Source of the DNA: Neoceratodus forsteri
Lineage: Eukaryota; Chordata; Ceratodontiformes; Ceratodontidae
Direction of reading: 5' to 3'
NCBI GenBank assembly: GCA_016271365.2
Contig: CM028130.1
Location: 466,893,501-466,957,500 of the forward strand
DNA length: 64,000 nt
A program made the translations under genes and the position numbers. This document shows positions 32,257 through 42,498 of this stretch, one piece after another. The notes beneath the pieces were generated by a model that had not been told where the DNA came from, searched no databases, and was given only the letters and a program-made list of their open reading frames with translations. Within the stretch, counting starts at the first letter, position 1, and each line of letters starts with the position of its first letter.

Positions 32257-32660
32257 ATTCATTTCCAAAAACTTAGTTGATGCATCATTTAGGGTTGCCA
32301 CTAAAATGACCAAAGCAGGGAAATATGTCATTAGGGTTTATGATCTAACTCCGCATCCCCCCTCCGCACACACACATGCAAGCAAGAAAAGGGGGCAAGT
32401 CGACACAACCAAACACAGACAACCATCATCAGGTAAGAGAAAGCACATACAGCTCTCTAAACATAGCACAAGAGACATCCATCATCATAGTCCACCAACT
32501 GTATGATGTCTGCTGCCATGCTAGTGTCTTGGAGGTACACCTGCATGCTGGGCACCATGAGAGATGGCCCACTGCATGCACTGCACCTCAAAGTGCTCCC
32601 TAGAGACATATACAAATGTATTTCTATTAAGATGTATGCAGATGCATAGAAAAAGTATGA
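32257..32660 (+). repeat. Half palindromic module of the composite repeat family
   Basis: The start (attcatttccaaaaactt, gatgcatcatttagggttgcc, gggaaatatgtcattagggtt) matches the left arms of the modules at 28.72, 37.56 and 38.05 kb. The expected right arm is absent; a GC-poor segment leads to the hairpin array at 32662. Confidence 0.55.
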
Positions 32661-32661
32661 A

Positions 32662-33060
32662 TGGGAGGGAGCACAGGGTCCAAAGGACCCTGTGCTCCCA
32701 CAGCGTGGAAAAATTATATTTGGGAGGAACTGCATGTTCTGGAGGACACTGTGCTCTCAGAGTATTACAAAATTATGTTGGTGTGAGAGCGTGGGTTCCA
32801 GAGGACCCTGTGCTCCCATAGCATGGAATAATTCTGTTTCTGTGGGAGGGCAGGGTCTGGAGGACCATATGCTCACAGAGCATAGAACTATTATGTTTTG
32901 GTGGGAGTGCAGGGTCTGAAGAACCCTGCACTCCCACAGCATTGAAAAATTATGTTGGCATGGGAGCACAGGGTCCCCAAAGCATGGCCAAATTATGTTT
33001 GTATGGGAGAGCAGGGTCCACAGGATTTTGCATTCACACAGCATGGAAAAATTAAAGTTA
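32662..33060. repeat. Array of seven ~60 bp hairpin units
   Basis: Each unit has the form 'gggagcacagggtcc' / 'ggaccctgtgctccca' separated by a few bases, then 'cagcatggaaaaattatgtt'. Units start at about 32662, 32720, 32779, 32838, 32898, 32957 (shortened) and 33000. Within-unit palindromy is strong in the first, third and fifth units. The last unit ends gaaaaattaaagttagggtt, which recurs at the end of the related array at 33403-33577. Confidence 0.8.
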
Positions 33061-33910
33061 GGGTTGCCTGACCACTTTGCACTTTAATAACTTTGCAACC
33101 ATTTAACCAATTTGCCTGAACTTTTGCAGGTGCAGCCTGGCACAATAGATCTTTGGATCTTGCAATTTTTGTTCCAGTCAAATATGTGGTTGTGGAGCTG
33201 CAGAGTGCCAAAAAATGTGAAAAATAAAACTTTTGGGACAATTTATTTGCTTGTGGCTACAGCCCAAACAGTTTTGCTGTTTGGTCTGAAATTGTGTGGG
33301 AATATGGGGTTTGGGGCACTGATGTGCCGTTTGAAGGTTTGGTGAAAAAATATTAATCTGTTCCTCCTGACATTCTCTCGCATCTGACAGCATAGAATTA
33401 TGTGTGGGTGGGAGTATAGGGTCTAAAGGACCCTGCACTCTCACAGCATTGAAAAATTATGTTGGTGTGGTATCACAGAGTCTGAAGGAGCATGCACTCC
33501 CAGAGCATAGAAAAATTATGTTTGTGTGGGAGAGCAGGGTCCAGAGGATTCTGCATTCACACAGCATGGAAAAATTAAAGTTAGGGTTGCCTGACCTCTT
33601 CTATGTTAAACCCAAACTTTGCACTTTAATAACTTTGCAACCATTTAACCAATTTACCTGAACTTTTGCAGGTGCAGTCTGGCACAATAGATCTTTGGAT
33701 CTTGCAATTTTGTTCCAGTCAAATATGTGGTTGTGGAGCTGCAGAGTGCCAAAAAATGTGAAAAATAAAACTTTGGGGACAATTTATTTGCTTGGGGCTA
33801 CAGCCCAAACAGTTTTGCTGTTTGGTCTGAAATTGTCTGGGAATATGGGGTTTGGGGCACTGATGTGCCATTTGAAGGTTTGGTGAAAAAATATTAATCT
33901 GTTCAAAAGT
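33061..33910 (-). repeat. Tandemly duplicated segment containing hairpin units and inverted composite-repeat block
   Basis: The block 'gggttgcctgacc ... gcactttaataactttgcaacca ... ggtgaaaaaatattaatctg' occurs twice, at 33061-33362 and about 33584-33903 (offset 542 bp at the shared gcactttaataa word). Three hairpin units (33403-33577) lie between. Read on the minus strand the block matches the 'cagattaatattttttcacc' block of composite copies A and B. The first copy lacks about 19 bp (ctcttctatgttaaaccca) present in the second. Confidence 0.8.
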
Positions 33911-34189
33911 TATTCAAATTCCAAGTTTATCATTTTATTCAATGGAAAAAAAATATATGTGCCCTGCAAAAGCACATTTTGCTTTTGCAAAAGCACCTTT
34001 TCCTTTTGCAAATGCCCTCAATACTGTCATTCCACTGCCATCCTTTTTTGGTTAGCAACAGAAAAAACATTTTGTAATTCAAAAAATAACGTCCCTTGAT
34101 AAACACCAACAGTTGTGTTTACCTAAACAGGGCCCTGGGAATACGATCCTGTGTTTAGATTTTTAAAATTATTACTTGGTATTACTTGA
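33911..34189. other. Unassigned stretch with 'ttttgcaaaagca' words
   Basis: A short run of related words (gcaaaagcacattttgct, tttgcaaaagcacctttt, ccttttgcaaatgcc) lies at about 33965-34017. Nothing else is recognised. Confidence 0.4.
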
Positions 34190-34499
34190 TTAGGTTGAAC
34201 AGAAGAAGGCAAAGCCCATCGAGACTGTTCCCCACACAAAGTGGGACGTTGTTAATAATTTTCCCAAATCCAAACATCCAGTTTGTTTTTAAAGCTAGAG
34301 ATATTTGGAGCTTCAATTAAATCATAAGGTAGGGAATTCCATACACGAGAAGCTCTTATTGTAAAAAAAATTACCTCTTTTGCTGGTTTTATAAGTTTTA
34401 ACCTTTAACTGTTTATTATGTAATCTAGGTACCAGTCTCCTACTAGAAAATGATCATTCACATTGCCCCATAAGATCTGATAATTCTAATAAATTGTAA

Positions 34500-34838
34500 A
34501 CTAAGAGCATATCGCCTCTAAGCCTTCTGTTTTGAAGTGGAGAGACCAGTTTTTCTCAGCCTAGAATGGTAATTAAGATTCACCAATCTAGGTACCATTC
34601 TAGTAGCTTTCCTTTGTACCTGTTCCAGTATAGCAGTATCACTTTTCAGGCTCAGGTTCCAAAAAGGAGACCCATAATCAAGATATGGTCTAATGTAGGC
34701 CCTGAAGAGTGGAATAAGGCATTGTTCAGAGTGATTAATGAACGCTCGCTTGATTTGCCTTAAAAGTCCATTAGCCATACAGGCAATTTTGATGCAATGG
34801 TCCCTAGATGTAAGTTTGTTATTGACATAAATACCAAG
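34500..34838 (-). pseudogene. CR1 ORF2 C-terminal region
   Basis: After the 189 bp insertion the frame resumes LGIYVNNKLTSRDHCIKIAC, LIPLFRAYIRPYLDYGSPFW and QVQRKATRMVPRL, the conserved C-terminal block of CR1 ORF2, also seen at 22820-23137 in the plus-strand CR1. It is read as one frame to about 34518. Joining is described only: the target duplication lies inside the codons for LGIY. Confidence 0.85.
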
Positions 34839-35040
34839 AATAGATCCAACAAGAACAAAGTGCTCTAGCTTTCGGACCAACCAGTCCTTCTTCAACTGGT
34901 TGGTCGGAAAGCTAGAGCACTTTGTTCTTGTTGTTACATCTATGTTGGTCCATTAAAAGGTATCAAATCATTTGCTTCTGGATCTATTCTTGCAAGGACC
35001 AATACAGCAACTACTAAATCTAGATTTCATAAATACCAAG
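34826..35040 (-). mobile_element. 189 bp SINE-like insertion with 39 bp hairpin and 13 bp target duplication
   Basis: A 13 bp direct repeat, cataaataccaag (34826-34838 and 35028-35040), flanks a 189 bp insert inside the CR1 RT frame. The insert contains a 39 bp inverted repeat (34847-34885 and 34895-34933) with one mismatch and a 9 bp loop, then ggtatcaaatcatttgcttc. The duplication length is more like LINE-mobilised SINEs than DNA transposons, but no Pol III box is obvious. Related sequence lies at 31.4-31.56 kb. Confidence 0.8.
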
Positions 35041-36750
35041 GTCTTTCTCACAGTTAGATGATTGAAGTGGTATGCCATTGATATAATATACAGTATTTGG
35101 ATTATTTTTACCGAGGTGTATAACCATGCATTTATCTTGATTAAAATGCATATCATTTTCTTTTGCCCAATGTTCAATGCTTTCCAGATCAGCCTTCAGG
35201 GATGTTATATTATCAGAATTATTAACCTTACCCCCGAGTTTTGTATCATTTGCAAACTTGGTCATATAGCTATTGGGCCCAGGATGTAAGTCATTAATAA
35301 AAATATTGAACAGTGAAGGGCCTAAGACTAAACCCTGAGGGACCCCGCTCATCACCCTTCCCAAATCAGACAAAGCGTCATTAATCCCAACCCTCTGGGT
35401 CCTGTTAGTCAGTCAATATGATGTCCAATTTACAATATCAGGGGACAGGCCCAATTTGTACATTTTAGTTATGAGTTTATAGTGTGGCACCTTATTAAAC
35501 ACACAACTGAAATCAAGTAGTATAACATCAGAGAGGATACCCACATCCAGTAAAGCACTTATATTATCATAAAAAGATATCAGATTAGTAGTGCATGAAT
35601 GTTTAGGAGCGACTCCATGCTGAAGGGAATCATAAATTCCAAGTCTTTCACATTCCTGTTCAATCAATGTTTTCATGACCCTTTCCATTAATTGACCAAC
35701 TACTGAGGTCAAACTAATAGGACGATAGTTCTGAACACAGCCTCTGTTGCCTTTTTTAAATACTGGAGCAAGAGTAGCTGTGCGCCATTCGTCCGATACA
35801 GAGTTTTCTTGTAAGAATTTATTGCAAATCAGTGACAAAGGTTTTGAAATATTTTTAGAACTTTCAATCAAAAACCAGGGATGAATATCATCTGGTCCAG
35901 GACTAGTAGTCCTTTTTAATTTTGTTATGGCATGACAAATATCAGATATAGTGATACTATGAATGCCAGACAGATGTGAATAGACAGGAGTAACTGATGT
36001 TTGTTGTGAGAAGACAGAACAAAAATAATCATTAAAAAGATTAGATGAGTCGATATCTGATAATCGAGAACCATTTTTAATGATGGGTCCAATGGACCTA
36101 GAATTACTCCTTTTTTTATTAATATATGAAAAAAGTGATTTGTGACAGTCTTTGGTATGGGCCAATTTAAATTCTAGTTTAGTTTTAGCCAATGTAACTG
36201 AATGTTTCAAATTCTTGACAGACAGTCTATATTTTTGTAGTAAAATGCTTTTATGTGGTTGAGAACTTGTTTTAAGTTTTCTAAAAAGTTTAATTTTCTG
36301 GTTAATCTGTTTTTGAATAGATTTATTGAACCAAGGGGGAATTTTACCTTTGTTATTGTATTTTCTTTTAGTTGGGATATATAAAGTTTCCAAATAATGA
36401 GCAATGCTTTTAAATGTATTCCATGCTTGTTGTGTTGTAAGATTAAGAAAAAGTGAATCCCAGTTGATATTAGCTAAATAATCATTAATATTAACAAAAT
36501 TAGCTTTGTTATAATTCCTTATATTTAATGTTTTCCTTAATACAGCAGTATCATGTTGAATTTAAAAGATTATAGAGTGGTGATCACTAGACCCGAGGGG
36601 GTCCCAAATGTGGAGGTTACTAATCTGTGCCTCAATACTGGTAAGTAGTAAATCCAATATGTTTGAGCCCCTAGTTGGTTCCATGATTAGTTGCTGTAAC
36701 CCAGTTTTAGTTACCACCTTGAGTAGACACTTTTCAGCACAAGAATGACC
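35020..36750 (-). pseudogene. CR1 ORF2 fragment (end of endonuclease, reverse transcriptase)
   Basis: The fragment starts TKTGLQQLIMEPTRGSNILD and DPLGSSDHHSIIF, the end of the CR1 endonuclease with the S-D-H catalytic triplet present. A frame of 326 codons (35413-36393) carries SIGPIIKNG, SPGPDDIHPWFLIES, NYRPISLTSVVGQLMERVMK, QHGVAPKHSCTTNLISFYD and VILLDFSCVFNKVPHYKLI (the F-S-K-A-F-D block with changes). The frame 35020-35373 continues GVPQGLVLGPSLFNIFINDL, then KFANDTKLGG: FADD is FAND, so the first catalytic Asp is lost. It ends NCEKDLGIYEI at the edge of the inserted element. Confidence 0.9.
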
Positions 36751-37555
36751 CGAGATGGTCGAAAATAGGTTTTTCATTTTTTTTGCATTGGTACAGTTCA
36801 ACACTTTCACAAATTTTGTGAAAATGTCACACAGTACTTTCACAAATTGTGACATCCTTTCACAGATGCTTTTGCAAAATTTGCAAAACTGCTGCAATTT
36901 GCGACAGTACTGCACAAAAAAATTTTTTTTTTGCCATTTCACTGCACCTAAATAGTTTGGACTTTTGGGCTGAAATTTTCAGGGTAGAAAGGACTTGCCC
37001 CACAGATGTGCCTTTTGCTGTTTTGGTGGAAAAAATTGCATCGGTTACATAGTTACAGCACTAAGTAGTTTTGACATTTCCCATAGGATAACATTGTGGC
37101 AGCCACGCCACCTTTCGTCGGCTATATCTTGAAAACAGTTCAAGATACAGATTTTTGGAGGTTGCAGGTCATAATTACAACTGCGGTGGAATTTTTTTCC
37201 AGAGTCCCTATGGTTACTATGATATTGCCACATTTGCACCACAAGGGTTACTTACAATGGTTCTAGGCCTATGCTATATCCCTATACTTATGGGTAGATG
37301 GCTCCTGGCCCCATGCTTCCACATATGGATACCATTATGCAATAATGGGAGTACAGGGCCAAGAGGATCCTGTGCACCCACAGGGAGATGAGGGTTCATT
37401 ACAATGTCACTACACTTATGGATAGATGGGAGCCCTGCACTCTCACAAATGGATACCATTATGGATACATGGCAGTGTCAAGGGAGCACAGGGCCCAGAG
37501 GGCCCTGCACTCCCATAACTACATATGTGTAAGATAACACTTTCTCAAAAAGAAG
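36751..37555 (-). repeat. Composite repeat, inverted copy D
   Basis: Read on the minus strand this contains the 'gatatagcc / cagagatat' type block (37090-37240), the aaccctt-gtggtgcaaatgtggcaatatc block (near 37210-37250) and the GGGAGC hairpin block (37300-37520). It therefore runs opposite to copies A and B. It abuts the 5'-truncated end of the CR1 at about 36745. Confidence 0.6.
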
Positions 37556-37975
37556 GGCAATTCATTGCAAAATCTCCACTAATGCATCAGGTAGGGTTTC
37601 TATTACAGCTACAAAAGTCTGGAAATTAGATGTTAGGGTTACCAATCCTATCACCCCCCCTGCCCCCTCAAACTCCATACACCAACAGGTGTCTTGGTGT
37701 GCCTTGGGGTCATCAGGCCTAACTCTCACCCCATTCTCCTATACTGTGCCATTTGAGCTTCCTTATACATGGAATGGGGTGAGACACCCGATGACCCCAA
37801 GGCACTCCCTGATGCCGGTTGGTGTGTGGAGTTTGGGAGTGTGGGGTGGGGTGGTAGGGTTGGTAACCCTAACATTGAATTTCTAGACTTTTGTAGCTGT
37901 AATAGAAACCCTAACTGATGCATGTACAGAGTTTTTTGAATTTCTGTTCTTTTTGAGAAAGTGTTATCTTAACCA
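37556..37975. repeat. Palindromic module of the composite repeat family
   Basis: Left arm gcaaaatctccactaatgca, tagggtttctattacagc; right arm gctgtaatagaaaccctaac, tgatgcatgtacagag. The centre lies near 37755 between 'atcaggcctaactctcacc' and 'cgatgaccccaaggcac' blocks. A (TA)n tract (about 37998-38048) follows. Confidence 0.8.
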
Positions 37976-37994
37976 TTAACTAAGTTTTTTCCAA

Positions 37995-37997
<3 letters not shown>

Positions 37998-38048
<51 letters not shown>
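37998..38048. repeat. (TA)n microsatellite
   Basis: Alternating TA of about 50 bp between two palindromic modules of the same family. Confidence 0.95.
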
Positions 38049-38049
<1 letters not shown>

Positions 38050-38053
<4 letters not shown>

Positions 38054-38425
38054 TTGCAGAAAACATCACTAATGCTTTAGTTAGGGTCAAAGCCACAAAA
38101 GTTGGGAAATGAGGCATTAGGGTTTCCCTAACACTTCACCCTCCCAAACCAGGCAGAAGAGCAGGTGTGGGGTGTGGCTGGGGCTTCTCAAGCCTAACGC
38201 TCACTCGATTCCATCTGTAAAGAAGGTCAAATGTGTAGACTTTATGAGAATGAGGTGATTGTTAGGCTTGAGAAGCCCAAAGCACACCCCCACACCTGCT
38301 CTCCTGCCTGGTTTGGGAGGGTGGAGTGTTAAGGAAACCCTAACACCTCATTTCCCAACTTTTGTCACTTTGACCTTAACAGCAGCATTAACACACTTGT
38401 TTGCAACTTATTTCCTATCTTTTTG
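38050..38425. repeat. Palindromic module of the composite repeat family (diverged type)
   Basis: Left arm ccacaaaagttgggaaatga, ttagggtttccctaacact; right arm agtgttaaggaaaccctaac, tcatttcccaacttttgt. The arms pair over about 160 bp around a centre near 38235. The sequence between arms (ggcttctcaagcctaac / gttaggcttgagaagcc) differs from that of the 28.7 and 37.7 kb modules, so this is a distinct subfamily. Confidence 0.8.
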
Positions 38426-38599
38426 AGATAGTATAATAATATCCTTATTTTACTGTGGGAGCAAAAGGCCCTTCGGACCCTGCACTCCCATCCCTCTGTA
38501 GATACGTATATGCATGTAGCTGTCAAAGCACAGGGCCCTCTGGGCCCTGCCATTCCATTTATAGGACAGCATTGACCAAACTGTCAGCAAAGCCATCTT

Positions 38600-40300
38600 A
38601 TTACCCCATCACATGCATCTGGTACACAAAATTTTCGAATCCCCGCCAAAATGTAATTCTGTACAAATGCACTGCTATGCCATGCCACAAGTGCACAAAC
38701 ACATTATGGGCATGATTTGAAAAATGACAGTAGTGACATGCATGAGGTGGGATAATAAGAAGGCTATGTTGAAAATCTGGGGTCAAAATATTTAAAATTT
38801 CCAAAGTTACAAGTGGGCATAGTGAAATTGCAATGAATGGTCATAACTTTGTCATTATTTCATATTTTGACCCCATATTTTCAACATACTCTTCTTATGA
38901 CCCCACCTCATAAATCCATAGATGAAAATTTGCAAATCCATGCTAATATGCCATTACGTGCCATTGGTGTAAAAACACATTTTGGACAGGATGTGAAAAA
39001 TGACAGCTGTACTGTTCATGAGGTGGTGTGAAAAAAATGGCTTTGTTGAAAATTTGGAGTCAAAATATTGAAAATGACCAGTCATGAGCATGCATAGAAA
39101 CTTTTCAACGAACGCTCATAACTCACCCATTTGTAGGAATTGTTTCACCAAATTTTCAACATGGCCTTTTTAGGACCCCACCTCATGAACACTTGTGAAA
39201 TTTTGTTCTTCAGTCCCAAAAGATGATTTTGCTCAGCTACAGCGAAATCACCTTCCAGGCCCAATTAATGAAATGACACTGCCAGTGTGTTAATTAGGTG
39301 GGGTCCCAAAAAGGTCATGTTGAAAATTTGGTGAAACTATTCTTATACAAGCATTTGTCAATGCCGAATGTTGTCTCACTGGCACTGGCATTGGAAGTGC
39401 AGGAGTTAGAGATGCATAATAGTAATGGCAGTGAAGTATTGAACTGATGCCAACCACACCCCCACCGTGAAGAGACACATTTACAACATAGGCATTTTGG
39501 GACCTCCCCTCATGAGCAATTGCACTGTGATTGTGTTAATCTGTCCCAAAAGTTGAATTCCCACAGTGATCATGCCATTCTGTGCCACAGGTGTGAAAAC
39601 ACATTTTGGGCAGGATGTGAAAAATGACAGCTGTACTGTTCATAAGGAGGTGTGAAAAAATGTCAGTGTTGAAAATCTGGCATGAAAATATTGCAAATTT
39701 GCGAAGTTACAGGGGTGTGTGGAAACTATGCAACACATGCTTGTAACACAGTCATTTTATGGACTTTCATCTCCAGATTTTCAACATACACATTTTAGGA
39801 CCTCAGCTCATGAACAGTGTCACTGTCATTTTCTCAAACTGTCCAGAAAACTGATTTCACGCAGTGACCATGCTATTCTCTGCCAGAAGTGCGAAAACAC
39901 ATTTTGGCCAGGATGTGTAAAATGACAGCTGTACTGTTCATACAGAGGTGTGGAAAAATGCCCATGTTGAAAATCTGGAGTGAAAATATTACAAATTCAT
40001 GATGTTACTAGCGTGCGTGGAAACTGCGCATTTTTTGGATTCTTTTCACCAAATTTGCAACATAGGCTTTTTGAGAGCCCACCTCATGAACAGTGGCACT
40101 GTTATTTCATTAATTGATCCCAAAAGGTGATTCTGCGCAGTGACCGAGAAATGACCTTTCAGGACTGAATGATGCCATTACAGTGACTGAATTCATGAGG
40201 AGGGGTCCCAATAGCCGCATTTTGAAATGTTGCTGCAAAAATTCCCTATAATGCCCAAGATATGCACCAAAGTTGAAAACCCCCTATTTATGCCATTATA
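38600..40300. repeat. ~300 bp satellite made of palindromic units
   Basis: A phrase of the form acattttggccaggatgtga, aaatgacagctgtactgttc recurs at about 38700, 38977, 39600 and 39898; a diverged or inverted unit lies between the second and third. Each unit also contains its own partial inverse: 'tcatgaggtggtgtgaaaaa' and 'gttgaaaatttgg' on one side, 'ccaaattttcaaca' and 'ccccacctcatgaac' on the other. A second stretch of this satellite lies at 58.45-59.09 kb. Confidence 0.8.
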
Positions 40301-41900
40301 CAGCTTACCGGCATTTCTTCAGTTCGCAGTCGGCTTTAAAGAGTGTAGACGTGTTCCCAGTCCACTGAAGATCATCGTGCCGGGCTCCAGAGGTAAGTAT
40401 GGGGTGAGGGGGAGGTGTGGGGAGGCACAGTGCACAGAGGGTGGGCGCGGATTGAGGGATGGAGCAGGACAGACTGTGAGGGACCATTTTTTCCTTTTAC
40501 AGGTTAAAAAAAACAAAAAAAAATTGCGGGATGGTTTTCTTTTTACAGGGTATTTGGCATGCTGGGATGGGCTCCCAGCGTGCCACCTGAGTGTTTGGGG
40601 GGCTAGCTGACGGGGGATTGGGTACCCCCGTCAGCACATACTGAAGGGGGGCTAGAGTCGATGGGGATTGGGCACCTGCCGCAGCACACAACAAATGGGA
40701 GGAGCATTATGCCGATGGGTAGTGGGCTCCCTCATCAGCACATGCACTTGATCAGGGCATGCTGACAGGGGGATTGGGCACCCCCGAAGTCAGCACTGTG
40801 GCAGACAGTGACAGCAGTCACTGCCGCCATGTTTGCTAGAATGCTTCACCAGGAAAGGCACATCAGGAGGTGCCACTGTGTGATGAGCTTGGCTCTCATT
40901 GCAGTGGACCTCTCCTTAGATGTGCTTGCCACATTATGTATTCCTGGTGTGACGCCTGCCTGCTGGTTTATTGGGGAATGAGGGATGTGCATACTGATGA
41001 GTGCCCTGCATTCGCCCAACAGTGACCACGCCTCCAAATCTGCTACTTGTGCAATATGTTGGCCGCACAAGTGCGAGCCAACATAAAAATGGCAAAATTA
41101 TGAACATAAGTTCAAAATGCCATTGAAATACATTATACAGAACTTATCTTTATTCCTCAGTTCACAGTTTGGCTTTGAAGAGTGCAGACGTGTCTCGGTC
41201 CACAAAAGATGACATAATTTGATATTGGCTGGTAACGATAGAGTAAAGGGGGTTGTGGGTGCTCAGTGGGAGGGTCAGGATGCAGGAGGGGTCAGCTGTA
41301 ATGACAAGGGACCATTTTCTTTGTTTCAGGTAAAAAAATAGGTCTGGGATGGTTTTCTTATTGCAGGTACATTAATAAACCATCTCAAGACACTGGGGAT
41401 AGGCTCCTCAGTGTCCCACACTGCTGGGGGGTGGCTTCTAAGTGCCGACATGGAGATTGGGCCCCCTGATGTCAGCTACAGTTAATAAAACAATGGGCTG
41501 GAGGGGGGCATCTGACACCGAAGGTAACATAAAAAATAAGGGGGATGGTGATTGGTGGGTGAGGGGGTGCCACTAGACACCAGGGACTAAAATAAAAATT
41601 ATGGGAACAATGATTGTTGGGTGGGGTGGGGTGCAACTACACACTAGGGAATATATATTTTATTTAGGGGTACATTAATCAGGGAGAGAGGGGTGCCACT
41701 AGACACCAAGCCAAAGGGGCTAGCAGCTCACACTGCAGCCAGCAGCACACATTCAACTGTGGCTGTAGTAGTGAAGAAAATCTTCAGTTCTCAAACAGAG
41801 AACACAGGGGATGCACTCCTCTCACTAAGCTGGGCACCAAGGATTTCAGGTGCCCAGAGAAAGAATTTCTTGCCCTAACTGTGAAAAACAAATACCAGAA
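40300..41900 (+). repeat. Two copies of a 'cagttcgcagtctggctttgaag' module after the satellite
   Basis: The module at 40319 (ttcagttcgcagtcggcttt, agagtgtagacgtgt) recurs at about 41157 (ctcagttcacagtttggctt, agagtgcagacgtgt). In both it is followed about 130-170 bp later by 'accatttt..cttt..caggt(t)aaaaaaa' and 'gggatggttttct'. A third copy follows the satellite at about 59091. The rest, to 41900, is GC-richer non-coding sequence with 'gattgggcacc' and 'tgccactagacacca' words repeated. Confidence 0.65.
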
Positions 41901-41939
41901 TATGGCTAAACAGGACCCATTTAGCTAGGTTCTGGTGTG

Positions 41940-42498
41940 TGATTTGTAAAATGACAACATTTTTATATAGTTCCCACGCATTTTAGTTTGTGGAAAAAAA
42001 AAGATGGTTGCTCATGAAAAAGTGAAAAGGATTGGCCCCTCAGGAAAAAGAATCCTTTTTTGTGAGGCAAAATCCTTTGTCCAACTTTCTCCCTCTATCC
42101 TGAAAAGTGATCTTCCCATTGAAAACAATGGGAACTGAAAACTTTAATAACTTTGCAACAGATTAATATTTTTTCACAAAACAAATGCATGGCAGTTCTG
42201 TTACTCAAGCTGTTTCTACCATAAAAAATAACACCAAATTTCCAGACCATCTGGACACAAGGAGATGAAGAAAAACATTGTGACTTTTAAGGTTTTTGCA
42301 CTATCAGGATCTCAGAGTTTGTACATCTGACTAGAGCGAAACTTGCCGCGTCAAGAGATATATCCCATGGGACAGTGCATAGCAAATTATGTGCAACTCC
42401 TATGATCAGTTGCAAAGTTATTAAACTGCAAAATTTGAGGTTTAACATTAAACAGGCTACTCAACCCTAACTATAGGGGTACAACCGTGCCCCTATAA
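41940..42498 (+). repeat. Composite repeat, copy C (3' half only)
   Basis: The block taactttgcaacagattaat, attttttcacaaaac (from about 42145) and 'tgcaaagttattaaactgca' then 'ggctactcaaccctaactat' match the 3' halves of copies A and B. The end is a perfect 8 bp stem, tataggggta..tgcccctata (about 42473-42498), adjoining TA-rich sequence. The 5' half is absent. Confidence 0.7.

Larger units (their letters stand above)
34190..36745 (-). mobile_element. CR1-clade LINE, 5'-truncated, minus strand
   Basis: On the minus strand the element runs from an endonuclease fragment (36745-36560) through RT (36393-35020) to the C-terminal region (34895-34500). It ends in a 3' region (about 34260-34190) that reads cccactttgtgtgggg then cgatgggctttgcc, closely like the 3' region of the plus-strand CR1 near 23440. 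It lacks ORF1 and most of the endonuclease. A 189 bp element is inserted at 34839-35027. Confidence 0.85.

Noticed and set aside
32662..33060. Regular ~60 bp repeat array resembling repeat-spacer organisation
   Set aside because: Every part of the unit is repeated, with no unique spacers, and the context is eukaryotic LINE-rich DNA. It is a hairpin satellite, not a CRISPR array.
40227..40694. Open frames around 40.2-40.7 kb as a gene with splice sites
   Set aside because: Frames on both strands are similar in length, and the segment belongs to a repeated module with two other copies in the window.
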